NCBI GenBank assembly: GCA_947579605.1 | Contig: OX388318.1 | Span: 9,548,001 to 9,612,000, forward strand | Reading direction: 5' to 3' | From: Athripsodes cinereus | Taxonomy: Eukaryota > Arthropoda > Insecta > Trichoptera > Leptoceridae | Length of the DNA stretch: 64,000 bases | Shown here: one piece after another, positions 23,231-34,983 of the stretch | How the letters are laid out: each line of letters opens with the position of its first letter | Position numbering within the stretch: the first letter of the stretch is position 1 | The notes under the pieces: model-generated | Seen by the model: only the letters and a program-made list of their open reading frames with translations | The model's database searches: none | Told to the model about the DNA's origin: nothing | Translations under genes and position numbers: made by a program

Positions 23231-23532
23231 TTATTAGGTATTCTTTAGGCGTTCCAACTAATATTGAGTGATTTTAATATAATAGCTACATGACAACGTT
23301 CGACTTTGAAATAATTTACTATCTGAGATAGCATGTGTTATAGTCCTTTATCTCTTTTTCACGCATAGTTAGAACTGCGCAGTTAGAAAGAGATACCACC
23401 TTTTTGTTTGCTTTGTCTTTGTTTTGGAACAGCGCAGTTAGAAAGAGATACCACCTTTTGGTTTGTTTTGTTTTTGTTCCGTTGTTGACCTCCAAACATT
23501 TTTCTGTGACGTCATCCATTAATGGTCTATAC

Positions 23533-24156
23533 CAGTGTTTCCCAACCGGTGATTCACGAACCCCTGGGGGTTCGCTATGTGTACAAAGGGGGTTCGCGAA
23601 AATAATAGCGTAAAGGCGGGATTTTAAATGGCCAAAGAATCTCCTTAGTTAAATTCTGGCTCAGTATAAAAAATGAATATTCTGTTCTGTCAAAAAAAGC
23701 CATAGACGTTCTATTACCATTCTGCACAACATATCTGTGCGAGAAAGGATTTTCAAAATATATGTACTTATCTAAAAGATAAAATTATTTAATAAAGAAA
23801 CAGGTTAAATGCAGAACCTGATCTAAGACTGAAATTGTCAGATATTGAGCCAAACTTTCAATTGATTTGTTCCATGAAACAGCCAAAAATATCCCAATAA
23901 GAGCTTTTTCAAAGGGAACATGTGCTGAAATAAGAACCAGTTTGTAAAATTTATTTTGTACTTAATTTTTATAGCTTATTTTAATCTTATTAATATTAAT
24001 CATTTTAGTCTTATTAATGTTTGTGCAATATGTAAAATAAATGTTCTACAAAATTTTATTGTTTTTTGCCTGTCATTAACGACTACATAGGGGGTTCGCC
24101 AAATTCTGTTGGATTTTACTTTTGGTTCGCGAGGAGAAAAAGGTTGGGAAACACTG
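23533..24156 (+). mobile_element. hAT-like element D with transposase remnant
   Basis: TIRs CAGTGTTTCCCAACC at both ends and a perfect 8-bp TSD GTCTATAC (23525-23532, 24157-24164). About 23690-23900 encodes CTTYLCEKGFSKYMYLSKR, then after a stop NRLNAEPDLRLKLSDIEPNF. This is the C-terminal dimerisation region of ZBED/hAT-type transposases. Internally deleted and dead. Confidence 0.9.
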
Positions 24157-24164
24157 GTCTATAC

Positions 24165-24540
24165 GACCGTCCAAGTACAATTGGAACATCTGTTTACACT
24201 ATCATCACTATTCACTAAAGTCTATCCAACGAGAAGCTGCAATTGTCTACGTGAACAATTCTGAGAACGTTTAGTTTTAATAAAAGGCAAATTTTAATAA
24301 AAGGCTGTTTCTTCTTCTCCGTATTTTTTAAATAGCTTTTAAATGACTGTACCCTTTTTATAAAGTCACTAACGATCACGCGTCTATAATTAAAACTTTG
24401 CTTTTGAAACCTTATAAAAGGTAGGTATTTAATTGCAATTGTGTAAATTATCTTTCCATATATATTGAAATTACCCTTTCTACTTTTCGTTAAAAAAATA
24501 TTTACCAACACATTCAAATACATTGTTTAAAAGAAATACA
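24165..24540. other. Nothing recognised
   Basis: A 102-codon open frame on the minus strand (24215-24523) is lysine/isoleucine-rich with no visible domain. I regard it as chance in AT-rich sequence. Confidence 0.4.
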
Positions 24541-26150
24541 TTATATGAAATAGCGGCGACACGGAAAAGTCACCTTAATTTTTATTGTACATTAGAGATA
24601 TTTTTTGTACTTCTTTTCGAATAGATACGTCTTTTATTATTTGACAGTGAATATTAGACATCATCATCGCCCTCAACGCTTCTCTCGGGAGCACAGGGCA
24701 GAAACCAGCCTCCTCCATTCAGAGCGTCTCTGTGCCAATTGCGTCACCTCTTCCCACGACATTCCTTGCGCTCTGATATCGTTGTCATAGGAACGGTGTA
24801 TTGTGAAAGAGGGACGCCCGGGCCTACGGAACCCCTGCGGACGGAAGAACAGTGCTCTTTTTGGCCAACTATCATTGGGCATTCTCAAAACATGTCCCAG
24901 CCAGGACAATCGTCTCTCTTGTATTACGGAGATTACAGGTCTCTGCAGGGTGCGCCGGCGCACAGCATCATTTGTAACATGTTCATACCATCTGACATCC
25001 AAAATCCTTCTAAGACACTTGTTTTCAAAGCTTAGTATCTTCCGCTCTTGAGCCTTGGTTAAGTGCCAAGACTCGCAGCCATATAGAAGGATTGGGATGA
25101 TGCACGCATTGAACAAGCGACATTTTGTCCTGATGCTGAGTCCAGACGCCTTCCAAACTTTGTTCATGTTGTTGAAAGCCCCGCTAGCTGCTCCTATGCG
25201 GATTGGTAATTCCGACCGGAGATCACCCTCTGGCGTTATGGTTGCTCCCAGGTACCTGAATTTACTAACTTGAGATATTTGGGAATTGCCAACCATTAGT
25301 GGGGTGTGAGTACTCGTGCATGTACTATTACATATGTACTCCGTTTTATCAGCGTTGATACGAAGGCCAAGGCGCAAAGAATTTTCATAAAGAGCATTAG
25401 CGTTGCACTGTAATCCGTCCACAGATGTATCAAAAAGGGCTAGATCATCCGCATATTCAAGATCGTGCAGCACTCCCACAGACGTCTCACTGTTTTCACG
25501 CTGTGATAAAGGCACACCGCCAGGGCCCAGAATAGATTTTCTGAGCAGGTAGTCCATAATTATGGCAAAGATAAAAGGTGCCAATACACAGCCCTGCCGG
25601 ACTCCAGTGGTGATCCTGAAGGTGTCAGTTGGACCACTTGATGTTCTGACAGAACATTCAGAGTCCATATGCAGGGCTTTGATCATGGTTACCACCTTGG
25701 GCGGGATGCCATACGCGGCCAGTATTTTCCATATGGTTGGTCTGTGGGGGGCTGTCAAAAGCTTTTTCGTAGTCAATGAAGCAACATGCAAGTGGTGAGT
25801 TGAACTCTTGCGACTGTTGGAGTACACATCTGGCACAAAAAATTGCGTCCGAACAGGACTTGCCAGGTACAAACCCGCATTGTTGCTTTCTCAGAGATAC
25901 CAACACTGGTTTTTGAATGCGGCTCAATATGATTTGTGAGAGAACTTTACCGGGCACACTAAGTAGTGTGATGCCACGGTAATTTCCGCATTCCAGTGGG
26001 TTTCCCTTCTTGAAAAGTGTCACGATGGATCCATTTCTCCAATCTTTCGGGCAGAGCTCCTCATTCCACACCTTGTTAAAGAGATGGTACAGTGGGTGGA
26101 TAAGCGCATTCATGCCATGAATATTAGACACTAGCCGTATAACCCTATAG
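24541..26150 (-). pseudogene. Non-LTR retrotransposon reverse transcriptase, 5'-truncated
   Basis: The minus strand encodes most of a LINE reverse transcriptase. The first part (to about 25755) has WRNGSIVTLFKKGNPLECGN YRGITLLSV, QCGFVPGKSC and CCFIDYEKAFDS. After a frameshift the ORF to 24673 has TTGVRQGCVLAPFIFAI, LEYADDLALF (catalytic DD), KFRYLGATIT, LFNACIIPILLYGCESW and the C-terminal FRRPGRPSFTIHRSY. The break lies at a run of six G (25746-25751); one base fewer restores DSPHRP. The YADD and GRP C-terminal motifs resemble RTE-like 'endonuclease-reverse transcriptase' elements, but the clade is uncertain. The 5' end abuts a Tc1/mariner-type remnant at about 26155. Confidence 0.85.
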
Positions 26151-26154
26151 AGGT

Positions 26155-26376
26155 AATTTGGGCGCAAATCAAAAATGAGGTTTCGGCGAAGAATAAAACT
26201 TCTTGAGGTTAAAATTTTATTCGAGAATGCGATTCGCAATGTGACAGCGGAAAACTGGAGCAATTGTTTAAAACACGTGATTGAAGTAGAAAAAATAATG
26301 TGGATGTCAGATGGATGATGCTTTCGACCAATTCGTGATAAATGTTGGAAACACGTCCGATTCCTCATCTCTCTGA
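26155..26376 (+). pseudogene. Tc1/mariner-type transposase C-terminus
   Basis: Three frames together read IWAQIKNEVSAKNKTS, then VKILFENAIRNVTAENWSNC LKHVIEVEK, then DDAFDQFVINVGNTSDSSS and a stop. This is the end of a DDE_3-type transposase as found in insect Tc1/mariner-like elements ('iWaqvKnevakkNkt...'). Two frameshifts make it a pseudogene. It is cut on its left by the minus-strand LINE. Confidence 0.65.
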
Positions 26377-27069
26377 TTAATTGTTTCTTTTTTTAAATTT
26401 AGTTGAAATTTTTTTTATAAATAATTTTTGTGCTAAGCTCCGACATACAGTAATTCCTCAAATTTCTTTTATAAATTAAGATGCACATAGAAATATGTCA
26501 CGCACACACAAGTAAGCAACCTTGCTCATCGACGCCTGCTGCCTTCACGACACCCGCGCCGCCGAAGCCTGCCACCGCCCCTCTACGCCCCAGCTGATGT
26601 CAGGTTGAATCCTGCACGAAACGTCGGGCAGAAGCCAACGGTCTTTCTCAAGACCAACTACAAAAGCCTTTCTCAAGGCTACTGTACGTAGAGTACCCAA
26701 AAGCGATAATTCTATATGAATATATATATATATATTATTATGTCACATTGACAGGTAAAATGTTTTAATCAATTTTTTTTTTATTTTATTACACCAATAA
26801 ATAACAAATCTTATACATATTTTCATTGATGCTGCCCAACTAGGTATAACCTGTTCTAGGGCAAACATCTCACAAACATATCAATCATACTGAAACATAT
26901 ACACAATCACAAAAAGCATTCATCTCCTATATTAACACAATCACACTCATAACAAGAAAAACACTGCTGTAAACCATCATAAAAAAACAACACATCCCTC
27001 AACCACACACATCACAAATCCCACACCACATACAACACAAGTATATCACCCCACATAAAACACAAAACA
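26377..27069. other. Penelope-like motif and LINE 3' region
   Basis: At 26595-26640 CTGATGTCAGG...CCTGCACGAAACGTCGGGC resembles a Penelope-type hammerhead, but the core reads CUGAUGU instead of CUGANGA, so it is degenerate. From about 26760 to 27070 lies CA-rich sequence that is probably the 3' end of the minus-strand LINE (27070-30480). A (TA)n run is near 26722-26738. Confidence 0.4.
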
Positions 27070-28007
27070 AATCATGGAACAAATCCTAAGATATCCTGCA
27101 ATCTCTCCATTGGCAGATCAGACACCCACCCATAACATGCTCTTTTAAATTCAACAAAAACAGTGATTTCTCTAATATTTAGGCATGATATTAAATAGTC
27201 TAGGTGCCATCCACACAAACTGCCGCTGTCCGAACACTGTAGATCTGAATGGAGCGATACAACTAGGGAATCCAATCCCGCAAAAGCGGGATCCCGTAAA
27301 TGCGGGATCCCGCACCTTTTTTGCGGGATCAGAAATGCGGGATTACTCATGCGGGATCCCGCATGCTTGCGGGACTGAAAAAAATATTTAAGAATGGGCT
27401 CAGACGACATTCTGATTATTTATTAAACCCAGCACAGCCTCAATGATAAGTTAGTTAACTATTTTGCCTTGGATCTCGTGACTTTTCTATAGAATTTGTA
27501 TGGAAAATAATTAGAGTTTCCTAAATCGTGTGTCGAAAAAAATTTCCTAAAATGTGATCGCAGCAACAACCGATGGTGCAGCAGTCATGAAGAAAGTTGG
27601 GAGATTATTATCAGCGCACCACAAGTTATTCTTTGCACATGGGTTGCAATGCAACTCGCTGTTCTTGAAGTTCTATGCAATCAGAGACAAGAAGAAGAAA
27701 TAAAGTCAAGTTGAAGTACCTACTCGAAAATAGACCGGATGGTGGGAGTGATAATGAAAATGATGACGAGCAAGTGACTTTTCGGTAGAGGAAGACATTC
27801 AAGAAGGAGATTTGCTACCACAACATAAGTATTGTCAGACCAATAGATTTTTCAATGAAAATCATTATAACTTATTCAATTTTTTGTTTTTACTGTTTCA
27901 AAAAGTCAGGAAAATTGTCAAGCTTTTTAGTTCGAAATCTCTAGTAACAAATGATCTTCTGCAAATATATATTAAAGCTGCAAAGAATTACAGCAGCAGG
28001 GTTACTC

Positions 28008-28198
28008 TTGACAAAACTAAACACGATCTTAATCTAGTCTTGATCTTGATCATACGACCCACGAAGGGACTATGGTCAAAAATACCGCGTTACCGCTAAA
28101 GCGCGACTGGTTTGCGTGTATTTTTGGCCGATAGTCACTTCGTGCGTCGTATGATCAAGATCAAGAGTAGATTAAGATCGTGTTTAGTTTTTTCAAGA
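28008..28198. repeat. Foldback element inside hAT element E
   Basis: Arms of about 80 bp (28008-28090 and 28115-28198) are inverted copies: AAACTAAACACGATCTTAAT, CTTGATCTTGATCATACGAC and ATGGTCAAAAATAC pair with their complements, with a 25-nt GC-richer loop. No coding potential. Confidence 0.85.
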
Positions 28199-28452
28199 CC
28201 CGTGGAGCACCCGGTAAAGAATTGGTCTCCCACTCTTCTCCTTAAGTTTTCGAGTGTCCTGTAAAAGGCAGGTGTTCGAAAAAATTAAGACATTGTACAT
28301 CTTAAATTCAGCGATGAAGTTTGCCACTCGTCCTGAATGTCTTGATTTTATATTGGCACGAAGAGGACAGCTTGCATGTTTCTTACATGCAGCTGGTCTG
28401 CTGGCTACCCCACTTGTGGGATATGCCGTGATGGTATAGAGAGAGAGAGATA
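28199..28452 (+). mobile_element. SINE-like element, copy 2
   Basis: Matches copy 1 (7498-7740) along its length; ends with GGGATATGCCGTGATGGTAT followed by (AG)n. It begins GTGGAGCACCCGGTAAAGAA right after the foldback repeat and sits within hAT element E, so it inserted after that element. Confidence 0.7.
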
Positions 28453-30484
28453 GTTTTTTCAAGAGTACCTAGCCCCGCTGATCCTAGATTGCCGAACGCG
28501 CTGGAACAGTCTCGCATCAATGTTATCGAGGTTCAACCAAGTCAAACAGTACATACTTAAAGCACTTATTGATCTTAAACTGACATCATCTTCATTTTCA
28601 TTCACTGGTGAAGAATTTATAACATTGAGTAATATTGAACAAGCTTTACAGCCAGTGAAGCTTGCTGTAAATGTCTTATGCCGCGAGGACGCAACATTAG
28701 TTTCTGCAGAAACCACATTGCGTTTCATAATAAACAAACTGGATCGACAAAATACCAGCCAGAAAATACTTTCAAGCCAGGAACTTGAAGGGTCGCTATC
28801 TCGCCGGATAAAATAACGCCGCACATCTGACTGTGCTTAGAAAATCCTAACAAATATCTAGAAAAAGATTCAGGATCTACAAATGTGGTGGACGTTCCAT
28901 TCTTTCATCCAAGCAAAGTTACATTTCGAGCTGAAATGAAGTGTTCAATCGAGAGACTGTTGTCAGACACGCAGGTACAACCGGAAACTCAAAACCAACA
29001 AGTTGATGACAATGGCGATGAAGAAGACACGCCTTTATCGAATCTATTAAATGATGAGCCTTCGTCTATACTAGAAGATGAATTAGAGCACAGTCTCCGT
29101 ACAGAATGGATAGTCAAGTAATATGAAGTCAACTCCACCTAATAGCATGGAAGCTGAACGTGCTTTTTCCGCCGCTGGCTATTTATGCAACAAGATAAGA
29201 TCAAATCTATAAGATGAAACTTTAGGTACTTATCATTTCTTCGAAAGTATTATCAGAAAAAAGCTATATTTTATGCCTCTAAAAGTCGAAACTAATAAAT
29301 ATGTTCAATTGTTCATACAAATTACAAATCTATAAGGTGAAATGTTGTATTATATCGTTCCTTATAAGAAGCTGATTATTTATACCTCTAAAACATCATT
29401 ATTTTCACTTGTTAAATAAAAAAAATATTAAAATATACTCGTCTTTATTTAATATATTTTTTAAATAACTAAGTATCTACTTGAAACAGGTTTTTTTATT
29501 AAAAAATCTCAATCCCGCAAATCCCGCGGGATCCGCGGGACTGATGACCTCAATCCCGCAGGCTTGCGGGATCGCGATTTTGATGCGGGATTGGATTCCC
29601 TAGATACAACCAAATGACACCATCTGTCTCGTGACCCTACTTTGCTGTGACCTCCTCCAACCCTGTCTAATTGTGTAAAATTGAACTAGAGCCTTCCTAA
29701 TATATAGGTGTCTCACAGAAAGAATCTTCCTATCATCAAACAATTGAGTGGTTGGATACCTCCTCTGCAGTTTAAACATTATTTTTAAAACCCACTTATG
29801 TGACATGTGAAGGACTCGAAGATTATTACTGTAGCATGCACCCCAACCAACAATACCATAGCACAGTAAAGATTGTATTACTGCATAATAAACAGTCCTA
29901 AGCGTTTTATCATCCAGAAATCCCCTCGTACACCTCAGAATGTATGATGCTTTTCTAATATTTTTATTGAGTGCCACAATATGATCCCTCCATGTCAATG
30001 ATTCATCAATTATAACTCCCAGGTATTTGATATATGGAACCCCTTCCAGCACAGGACAATCACAGGTACTCATGCCATTACAAGAGTGAACACATATCTG
30101 AATCATAATCATCACTAGGTCTAGTACGCTTGTTTATTGTAAATTTCAAATATTTAGTTTTTTCCACATTGAGAGAAAGTAGAGAGTTATCCAACCAAGA
30201 TTTAACAACATTAATACCTCTCTGACACTTATCAGACGCAATCTGCCAATCTTCTCCTTCAAATAAAAGAACAGTATCATCGGCAAAACACAGAACCCTT
30301 CCATCAACTGGCAATCCTAGTAATTCATTTACATATATTGAGAACAAAGTAGGTCCCAGCACACTCCCCTGCGGAACGCCATACATTAAAGATCTCAAAG
30401 TTGACATTGTACCATTAATCGAAACAAATTGCTTTCTTCCCGACAGATAACTATCAAAAAATTTCAACTCCTGACCCATATTAT

Positions 30485-31589
30485 CTTTCTAAAATTTTGT
30501 TCCGCGTATTAAACAACACTAATTTAAGAGTCCAATCAGTTACCTGAGTCTGCCCAAAAATAAGCTTCAAAAAATTTAAAATTAAATAATCAAATCATTT
30601 AGTAAAATAAGATTTTTTTATATAGGTATGTATAATCATAAAATTTCGATAAACGGTCCCTCATGTTTCAGTTTGTAATAAATCTTTTTATAATTCAATA
30701 ATTTTGTATAATCCAAAGGGTTGTGTATTGACACCGAAAATACATTATAATAAATTACCTATATTGAAAAAAAACACACTTAAATTTTCACATATAAAAA
30801 ATCTGAAGCGTTTTCGTCAAGTTATCTCGACATTATTGAGAGCACTACAATAAAGATAATCTTAAAACAGTATGTTTTTTTTAATATTACATATTTACAA
30901 TATTTTTATTATTCACACTGGGCAATTTCTATCCAGTATCTATTCTGCGAGCGGCCTATTTGATCACGTGAATATCACGCATTTCTAATGTTATTGTCGA
31001 GTGCATGGATAGGGTGAATGAAGTATAGTCATGGATATTGAAAACCGAGCTTTAACCATAGATTTTTATGCATAATGACTTTAACGTGGTCAAAATTTAA
31101 GAAATCTATGGTTAACGATCATAACAAAACAATAATAATTATAGCAATCAATTTATTATTTATAATAGTTCTGTGTATCGTCAAAGAATAACAAAATGTA
31201 CTGAAGTAAATAGTATAAATCATTGTCCTCGTGGACAAACATCCTTATAGTCTTCTGTTTTCTAAATTAATTTGAAAAATATGATAAACATCCTGATGTG
31301 TCCCAAGCTTTTTGCATATGTTTTTTCATAGTTTTGACAGATTTTCATGTGACCCTAAATATATGGCTTACATTGTTAAGATTTTTCAGGCTACAAAGCC
31401 AGCAATATTATATATGTCACAACATCACCAAAATAAATGCAGATTATTATTATACAAACATGTTTTTGTGAAATTGTGTATGAGTGATCATCTATATCTG
31501 ACAAATCACTTTCATAAACATTATTTAAAACATTGTATGGTAATATTGACATGGTATTGAGTATTCTTGTCTCATCAATTGGTTGGTAC
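30485..31589. other. Intergenic, nothing recognised
   Basis: AT-rich sequence. An inverted pair (AACCATAGATTTTTATGCA near 31054 and GAAATCTATGGTTAAC near 31105) suggests a small palindrome. No gene seen. Confidence 0.4.
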
Positions 31590-31596
31590 ACTATGT

Positions 31597-32032
31597 TAAG
31601 GTGACCAACTATTTTTTGTTCAAAAAGAGTACACTTTGCAAGTATTTCATAGGTGAATAAAAAGAAGAAACGATAAAAAACTTTATTTTCTTTTAAAAAC
31701 ATATTTTTCTTCGGAGTGTTTTTTTTTTTTGCTAAATGAGGATTTTCGTCTTCAGAATAATAATGTAGCCACATCCGAACAACTTTCATTTTGTATATTA
31801 AATTTGACTGTTAAGACGGCAGATAATGTTTTTACAGAAAGTTGCGACTTCTCACTGGTCCAATAAGGATCCAATTTCCCTAGTGAAAATACCCTTTCAA
31901 CAGCAGCATTAGTGCCTGGGATACTCTGAAAGTACAAATGAGTACTTTCAGAGTACAGGATTTAAAAAGAGTACGTACGGTTTGCGAAAAAAGAGTACAA
32001 AACTCAGTAAATGAGTGTAGTTGGTCACCTTA
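31597..32032 (-). mobile_element. hAT-like element F with transposase C-terminus
   Basis: TIRs TAAGGTGACCAACTA at both ends; ACTATGT directly flanks each end (31590-31596, 32033-32039), a 7-bp match where 8 is usual. The minus strand encodes SIPGTNAAVERVFSLGKLD and LSVKTLSAVLTVKFN, the hAT C-terminal dimerisation domain. Most of the transposase is deleted. Confidence 0.85.
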
Positions 32033-32220
32033 ACTATGTGCAAAGTCGGTAATTTGGTGGTGCACTAATAAACATTTATAATATGTACCTTCTGATATAT
32101 ACGCATATAATATATAAGATATTATCTTCTCCTAATATATTGGAAAAAAATTGTTTTCAGTTTCATAGAATTGTATCTACCTAAACACGGACACAGTGAA
32201 TAAATAAAATTAGTGATAAA

Positions 32221-34843
32221 ATGTCAGAAAGAATTTTCCGTTGCACTTGTTCTGCATCCTTTAGTAGAAAATATAATTTAGAACGGCACAGGTATTTGAC
32301 TCATGGAATTAAAGTGGTAAAAAGTAACAAAAAACTACCATGTTTGATTTGTGGCAAAGTATATTATAGTAAGGCAGCATTTGATAAGCATCATGAGCAA
32401 CATCGTCCAAAATCATCGGAGAACCTATCTCAGCCTCTAGTCAACCATGAAAAAAAAGAAGATACAGACACACAGAAATGTTCCAATTTACAGGTACGTA
32501 TATGAAATTTAAGAATGTTCAAAGCAGAACATTTTGAAAAAATCAAAGCATTAGTGAAATTCGTACAAACAAAATGGCTAAGTAGCCCTTATGTGACCAA
32601 AGCTGCAATCATTATAAAACACTTGTAAACCTTTTATAAAATGCGGGAGTATTAGATTATTTTTACATTTTAAATAATTTTAGGACCATTTACCAAAGGG
32701 ATACGATTATGAAATATTGGAGTGTCGTAATTTGCAAAAGGGCTTCAAATGTAAAATTAATTTCAATATTGATACAATAGAAGAGTCAAATAAATTTTTG
32801 GAAGAATTTAAGTTAATAAACAGCACAAGATACCTGGCAGCAGGAAGCAGAAGTACAGCAGATATATTGTTAGAAGTAGGTAACAAATAATATGTCTTGA
32901 TTTGTGTATTGGATATTTAGGGTAATGTCTTTAAAATTTATACTTTTATTTACATATGCAGACCCACTGGCATCAATCTGCTGAGGATTCTGTATCTGAA
33001 TTTTGGAATGTGTTGATTTGCTTCAATTTACACTTCCTGATGTACCTACATCATTCACTCCTTTTGTTGATGACCGATTATCACAATTAGAGTTGGTGGA
33101 TTTGAAATTCCACTGCAACCTTTACTTCACTCATATATACACAAGTTTCTAGTTTCTGTGAAGTTTGTTGACAAAGAATTAATTTGTCGATAATTTAAGA
33201 CATATGCATATGCAATTGTGATCACATATGTATTACATATATGATCACAATAACTATTTTTTTAAATAGGATTTCACCATGCAATAAACCTAGCATTTGG
33301 TGGTAAATATGTAAACTATAAATTGAATGTAAATATTGGGGAACATGTGGCAAACATAGCGGCACTACTATAGCCATATTTCGTAATAGAATCTCTATAC
33401 ATTTTATCATATATTTGTTTTTATTTTTCAGAAAAGATTTTGTTGTCACCGTAATTCACGAAAAAATTGTCCTAGCAAAAAGAACACAAATTGTCCTGCA
33501 AAATTAGTTATGGTTATAAAAAAAGGAACTTTGGAAAATAAGTAAGTGTGTTAACTATCTCGTTCAGGGTACAAAATTTTTCAGAATTTTCAAAAATGTA
33601 GGTATATAGTAAATATGTATTTTTGAGCATCACCTGAAAACAATGCCGTACATAGAGGCAATATCTTCCAATCAATCATTTGGTTGATACTTAAGAAGAA
33701 TTGTAATAATGTGTACACAAAGGTAAACACTGTTAATCAAAATAGTTATTTAATAAAAATAAATACTTGTATTTACTAAATATGTATGAGTGTTTTATTT
33801 TTATTAATTTAACATGAACTTCCACCAAGTGCTGTCAGTCAACAATGTAAATTACATAAAATAGTTAATTCGTTACCAAAAGAGTTAATAATAATAAAAC
33901 TTTATTGATCAAAAAAAATCATGAGCAATTGGCGAGCTATTTGCCTGGAGAAAAAATCTTCCAATTAACATTGTTAATTCTCTCAAATCACAACAGAAGT
34001 CACCATTAAACCATTACTGTTAAAAATCATGGAATAAATAGGGTAGTAAAATTTAAAATTTCCACACAACACTGAAAAATTTCACTGTTCATTGATCAAT
34101 GACTGATGACCATGTCTACCATATAATAATATACAGCAACCCATCTCCAAATGATATGTTAACCAGGGTGAACTTATCATGATTCTTTTCAACTAACTCA
34201 GCTAATATCTTCCGCTAATTATATCCCATCACTATAAAATTATTCTGATTGCAGATTTCTGTGTAATATGACAATATTTAATGAACACAATCATCAGACA
34301 GATGTTGCCGCAACTGTTAAGCTGCCAAAGAAGTTTAAAAGTGGTTCATCTCCATCTATGGCTACTTTCAAACATGAAGAAGAAGCGTTGGATGATATAT
34401 CACAAGAAACAATACCACTTGAATTAAGCAAAGATTTCACAGAAACAAACCCTAATCATGATCTGTTAAACGAAACCAAAGAAATTTTTTCTAACATTAT
34501 TCATCGTATGGAAAATAATCTCCCAGCATTTCAAATTGCGATTGAGGCATTTAAAAAGCAATATAAAAAAATGGACACGGATGCAGCATTGATATCAGCA
34601 TTGCATTGTTTCGGAAAATTTAACAGTTTTCCAACCGAAAAGAGGAACGCTAGCTCATCTAAAATTGTAGTTGAATCCACAAGAATTGCTCGTAGAAAGA
34701 CACCAATTGATGGAAAACTATGCAGTGGACATCCAGAAGGTTGGAGCATCATCTCTGAACATAGCTACAATATGCAAAAAGAATACCCGGACTTCAACCA
34801 AAAAGAAAATAGAAACAATGCACCTCATAACTTTGAGTCGTAG
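32221..34843 (+). CDS. C2H2 plus FAR1/WRKY-like zinc-domain protein, four exons
   Basis: Exons 32221-32493, 32684-32875, 33432-33541, 34255-34843 join in frame at GT-AG sites (CAG|GTACGT, GAA|GTAGGT, AATAA|GTAAGT) and give 387 residues. Exon 1 holds two zinc-finger motifs: CTCSASFSRKYNLERHRYLT and CLICGKVYYSKAAFDKHHEQ. Exons 2-4 form a FAR1/WRKY-GCM-like fold: GFKCKINFNIDTIEESNKFL, then FCCHRNSRKNCPSKKNTNCP, and CNMTIFNEHNHQTD, whose Cys and HNH residues should bind zinc. The remaining ~180 residues have no recognised domain. The layout resembles DNA-binding N-termini of MULE-type transposases, yet no transposase domain follows, so it may be a domesticated or truncated transposon protein. Intact exons and splice sites suggest it is expressed. 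Confidence 0.7.
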
Positions 34844-34983
34844 CCTAAGTTATTTTGTACAAAACATTTAAAATTATAACCAGCTTTTTTTATTGCTGCT
34901 TTTTTCACAGCTATTTTTTCACAAAAAAAAAACACAATTTTTTTTCATCTGACAAAACCAGAGAATTCAACGCTCTGATGTTT

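Larger units (their letters stand above)
27264..29602 (+). mobile_element. hAT element E, decayed autonomous copy
   Basis: TIRs TAGGGAATCCAATCCCGCA (perfect inverse at the right) and a perfect 8-bp TSD GATACAAC (27256-27263, 29603-29610). Subterminal palindromes GCGGGATCCCGC cluster at both ends. The interior has hAT transposase pieces on the plus strand: AATTDGAAVMKKVGRLLSAH (27550-27610), a middle region 28520-28815 (SSSFSFTGEEFITLSNIEQA), an acidic region 28885-29120, and the dimerisation block NSMEAERAFSAAGYLCNKIR (29143-29210). It is broken by stops and by nested insertions at 28008-28450. Confidence 0.92.
27070..30480 (-). pseudogene. jockey/CR1-like LINE ORF2, split by a hAT element
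   Basis: The reverse transcriptase part is at 29600-30480. It has FFDSYLSGRKQFVSINGT, YGVPQGSVLGPTLFSIYVNE and LCFADDTVLLFEG (catalytic DD), then after a frameshift near 30100 YIKYLGVIIDESLTWRDHI and YGIVGWG. At 29603 it is broken by the hAT element E. It continues at 27263 downward with FRSTVFGQRQFVWMAPRLFN IMPKY, the usual C-terminal tail of these LINEs. The 5' part is missing above 30480. The 8-bp TSD shows that the two pieces belong together. Confidence 0.85.

Noticed and set aside
24215..24523. 102-codon minus-strand ORF
   Set aside because: Lys/Ile-rich AT-driven frame without a domain or neighbours to support it.
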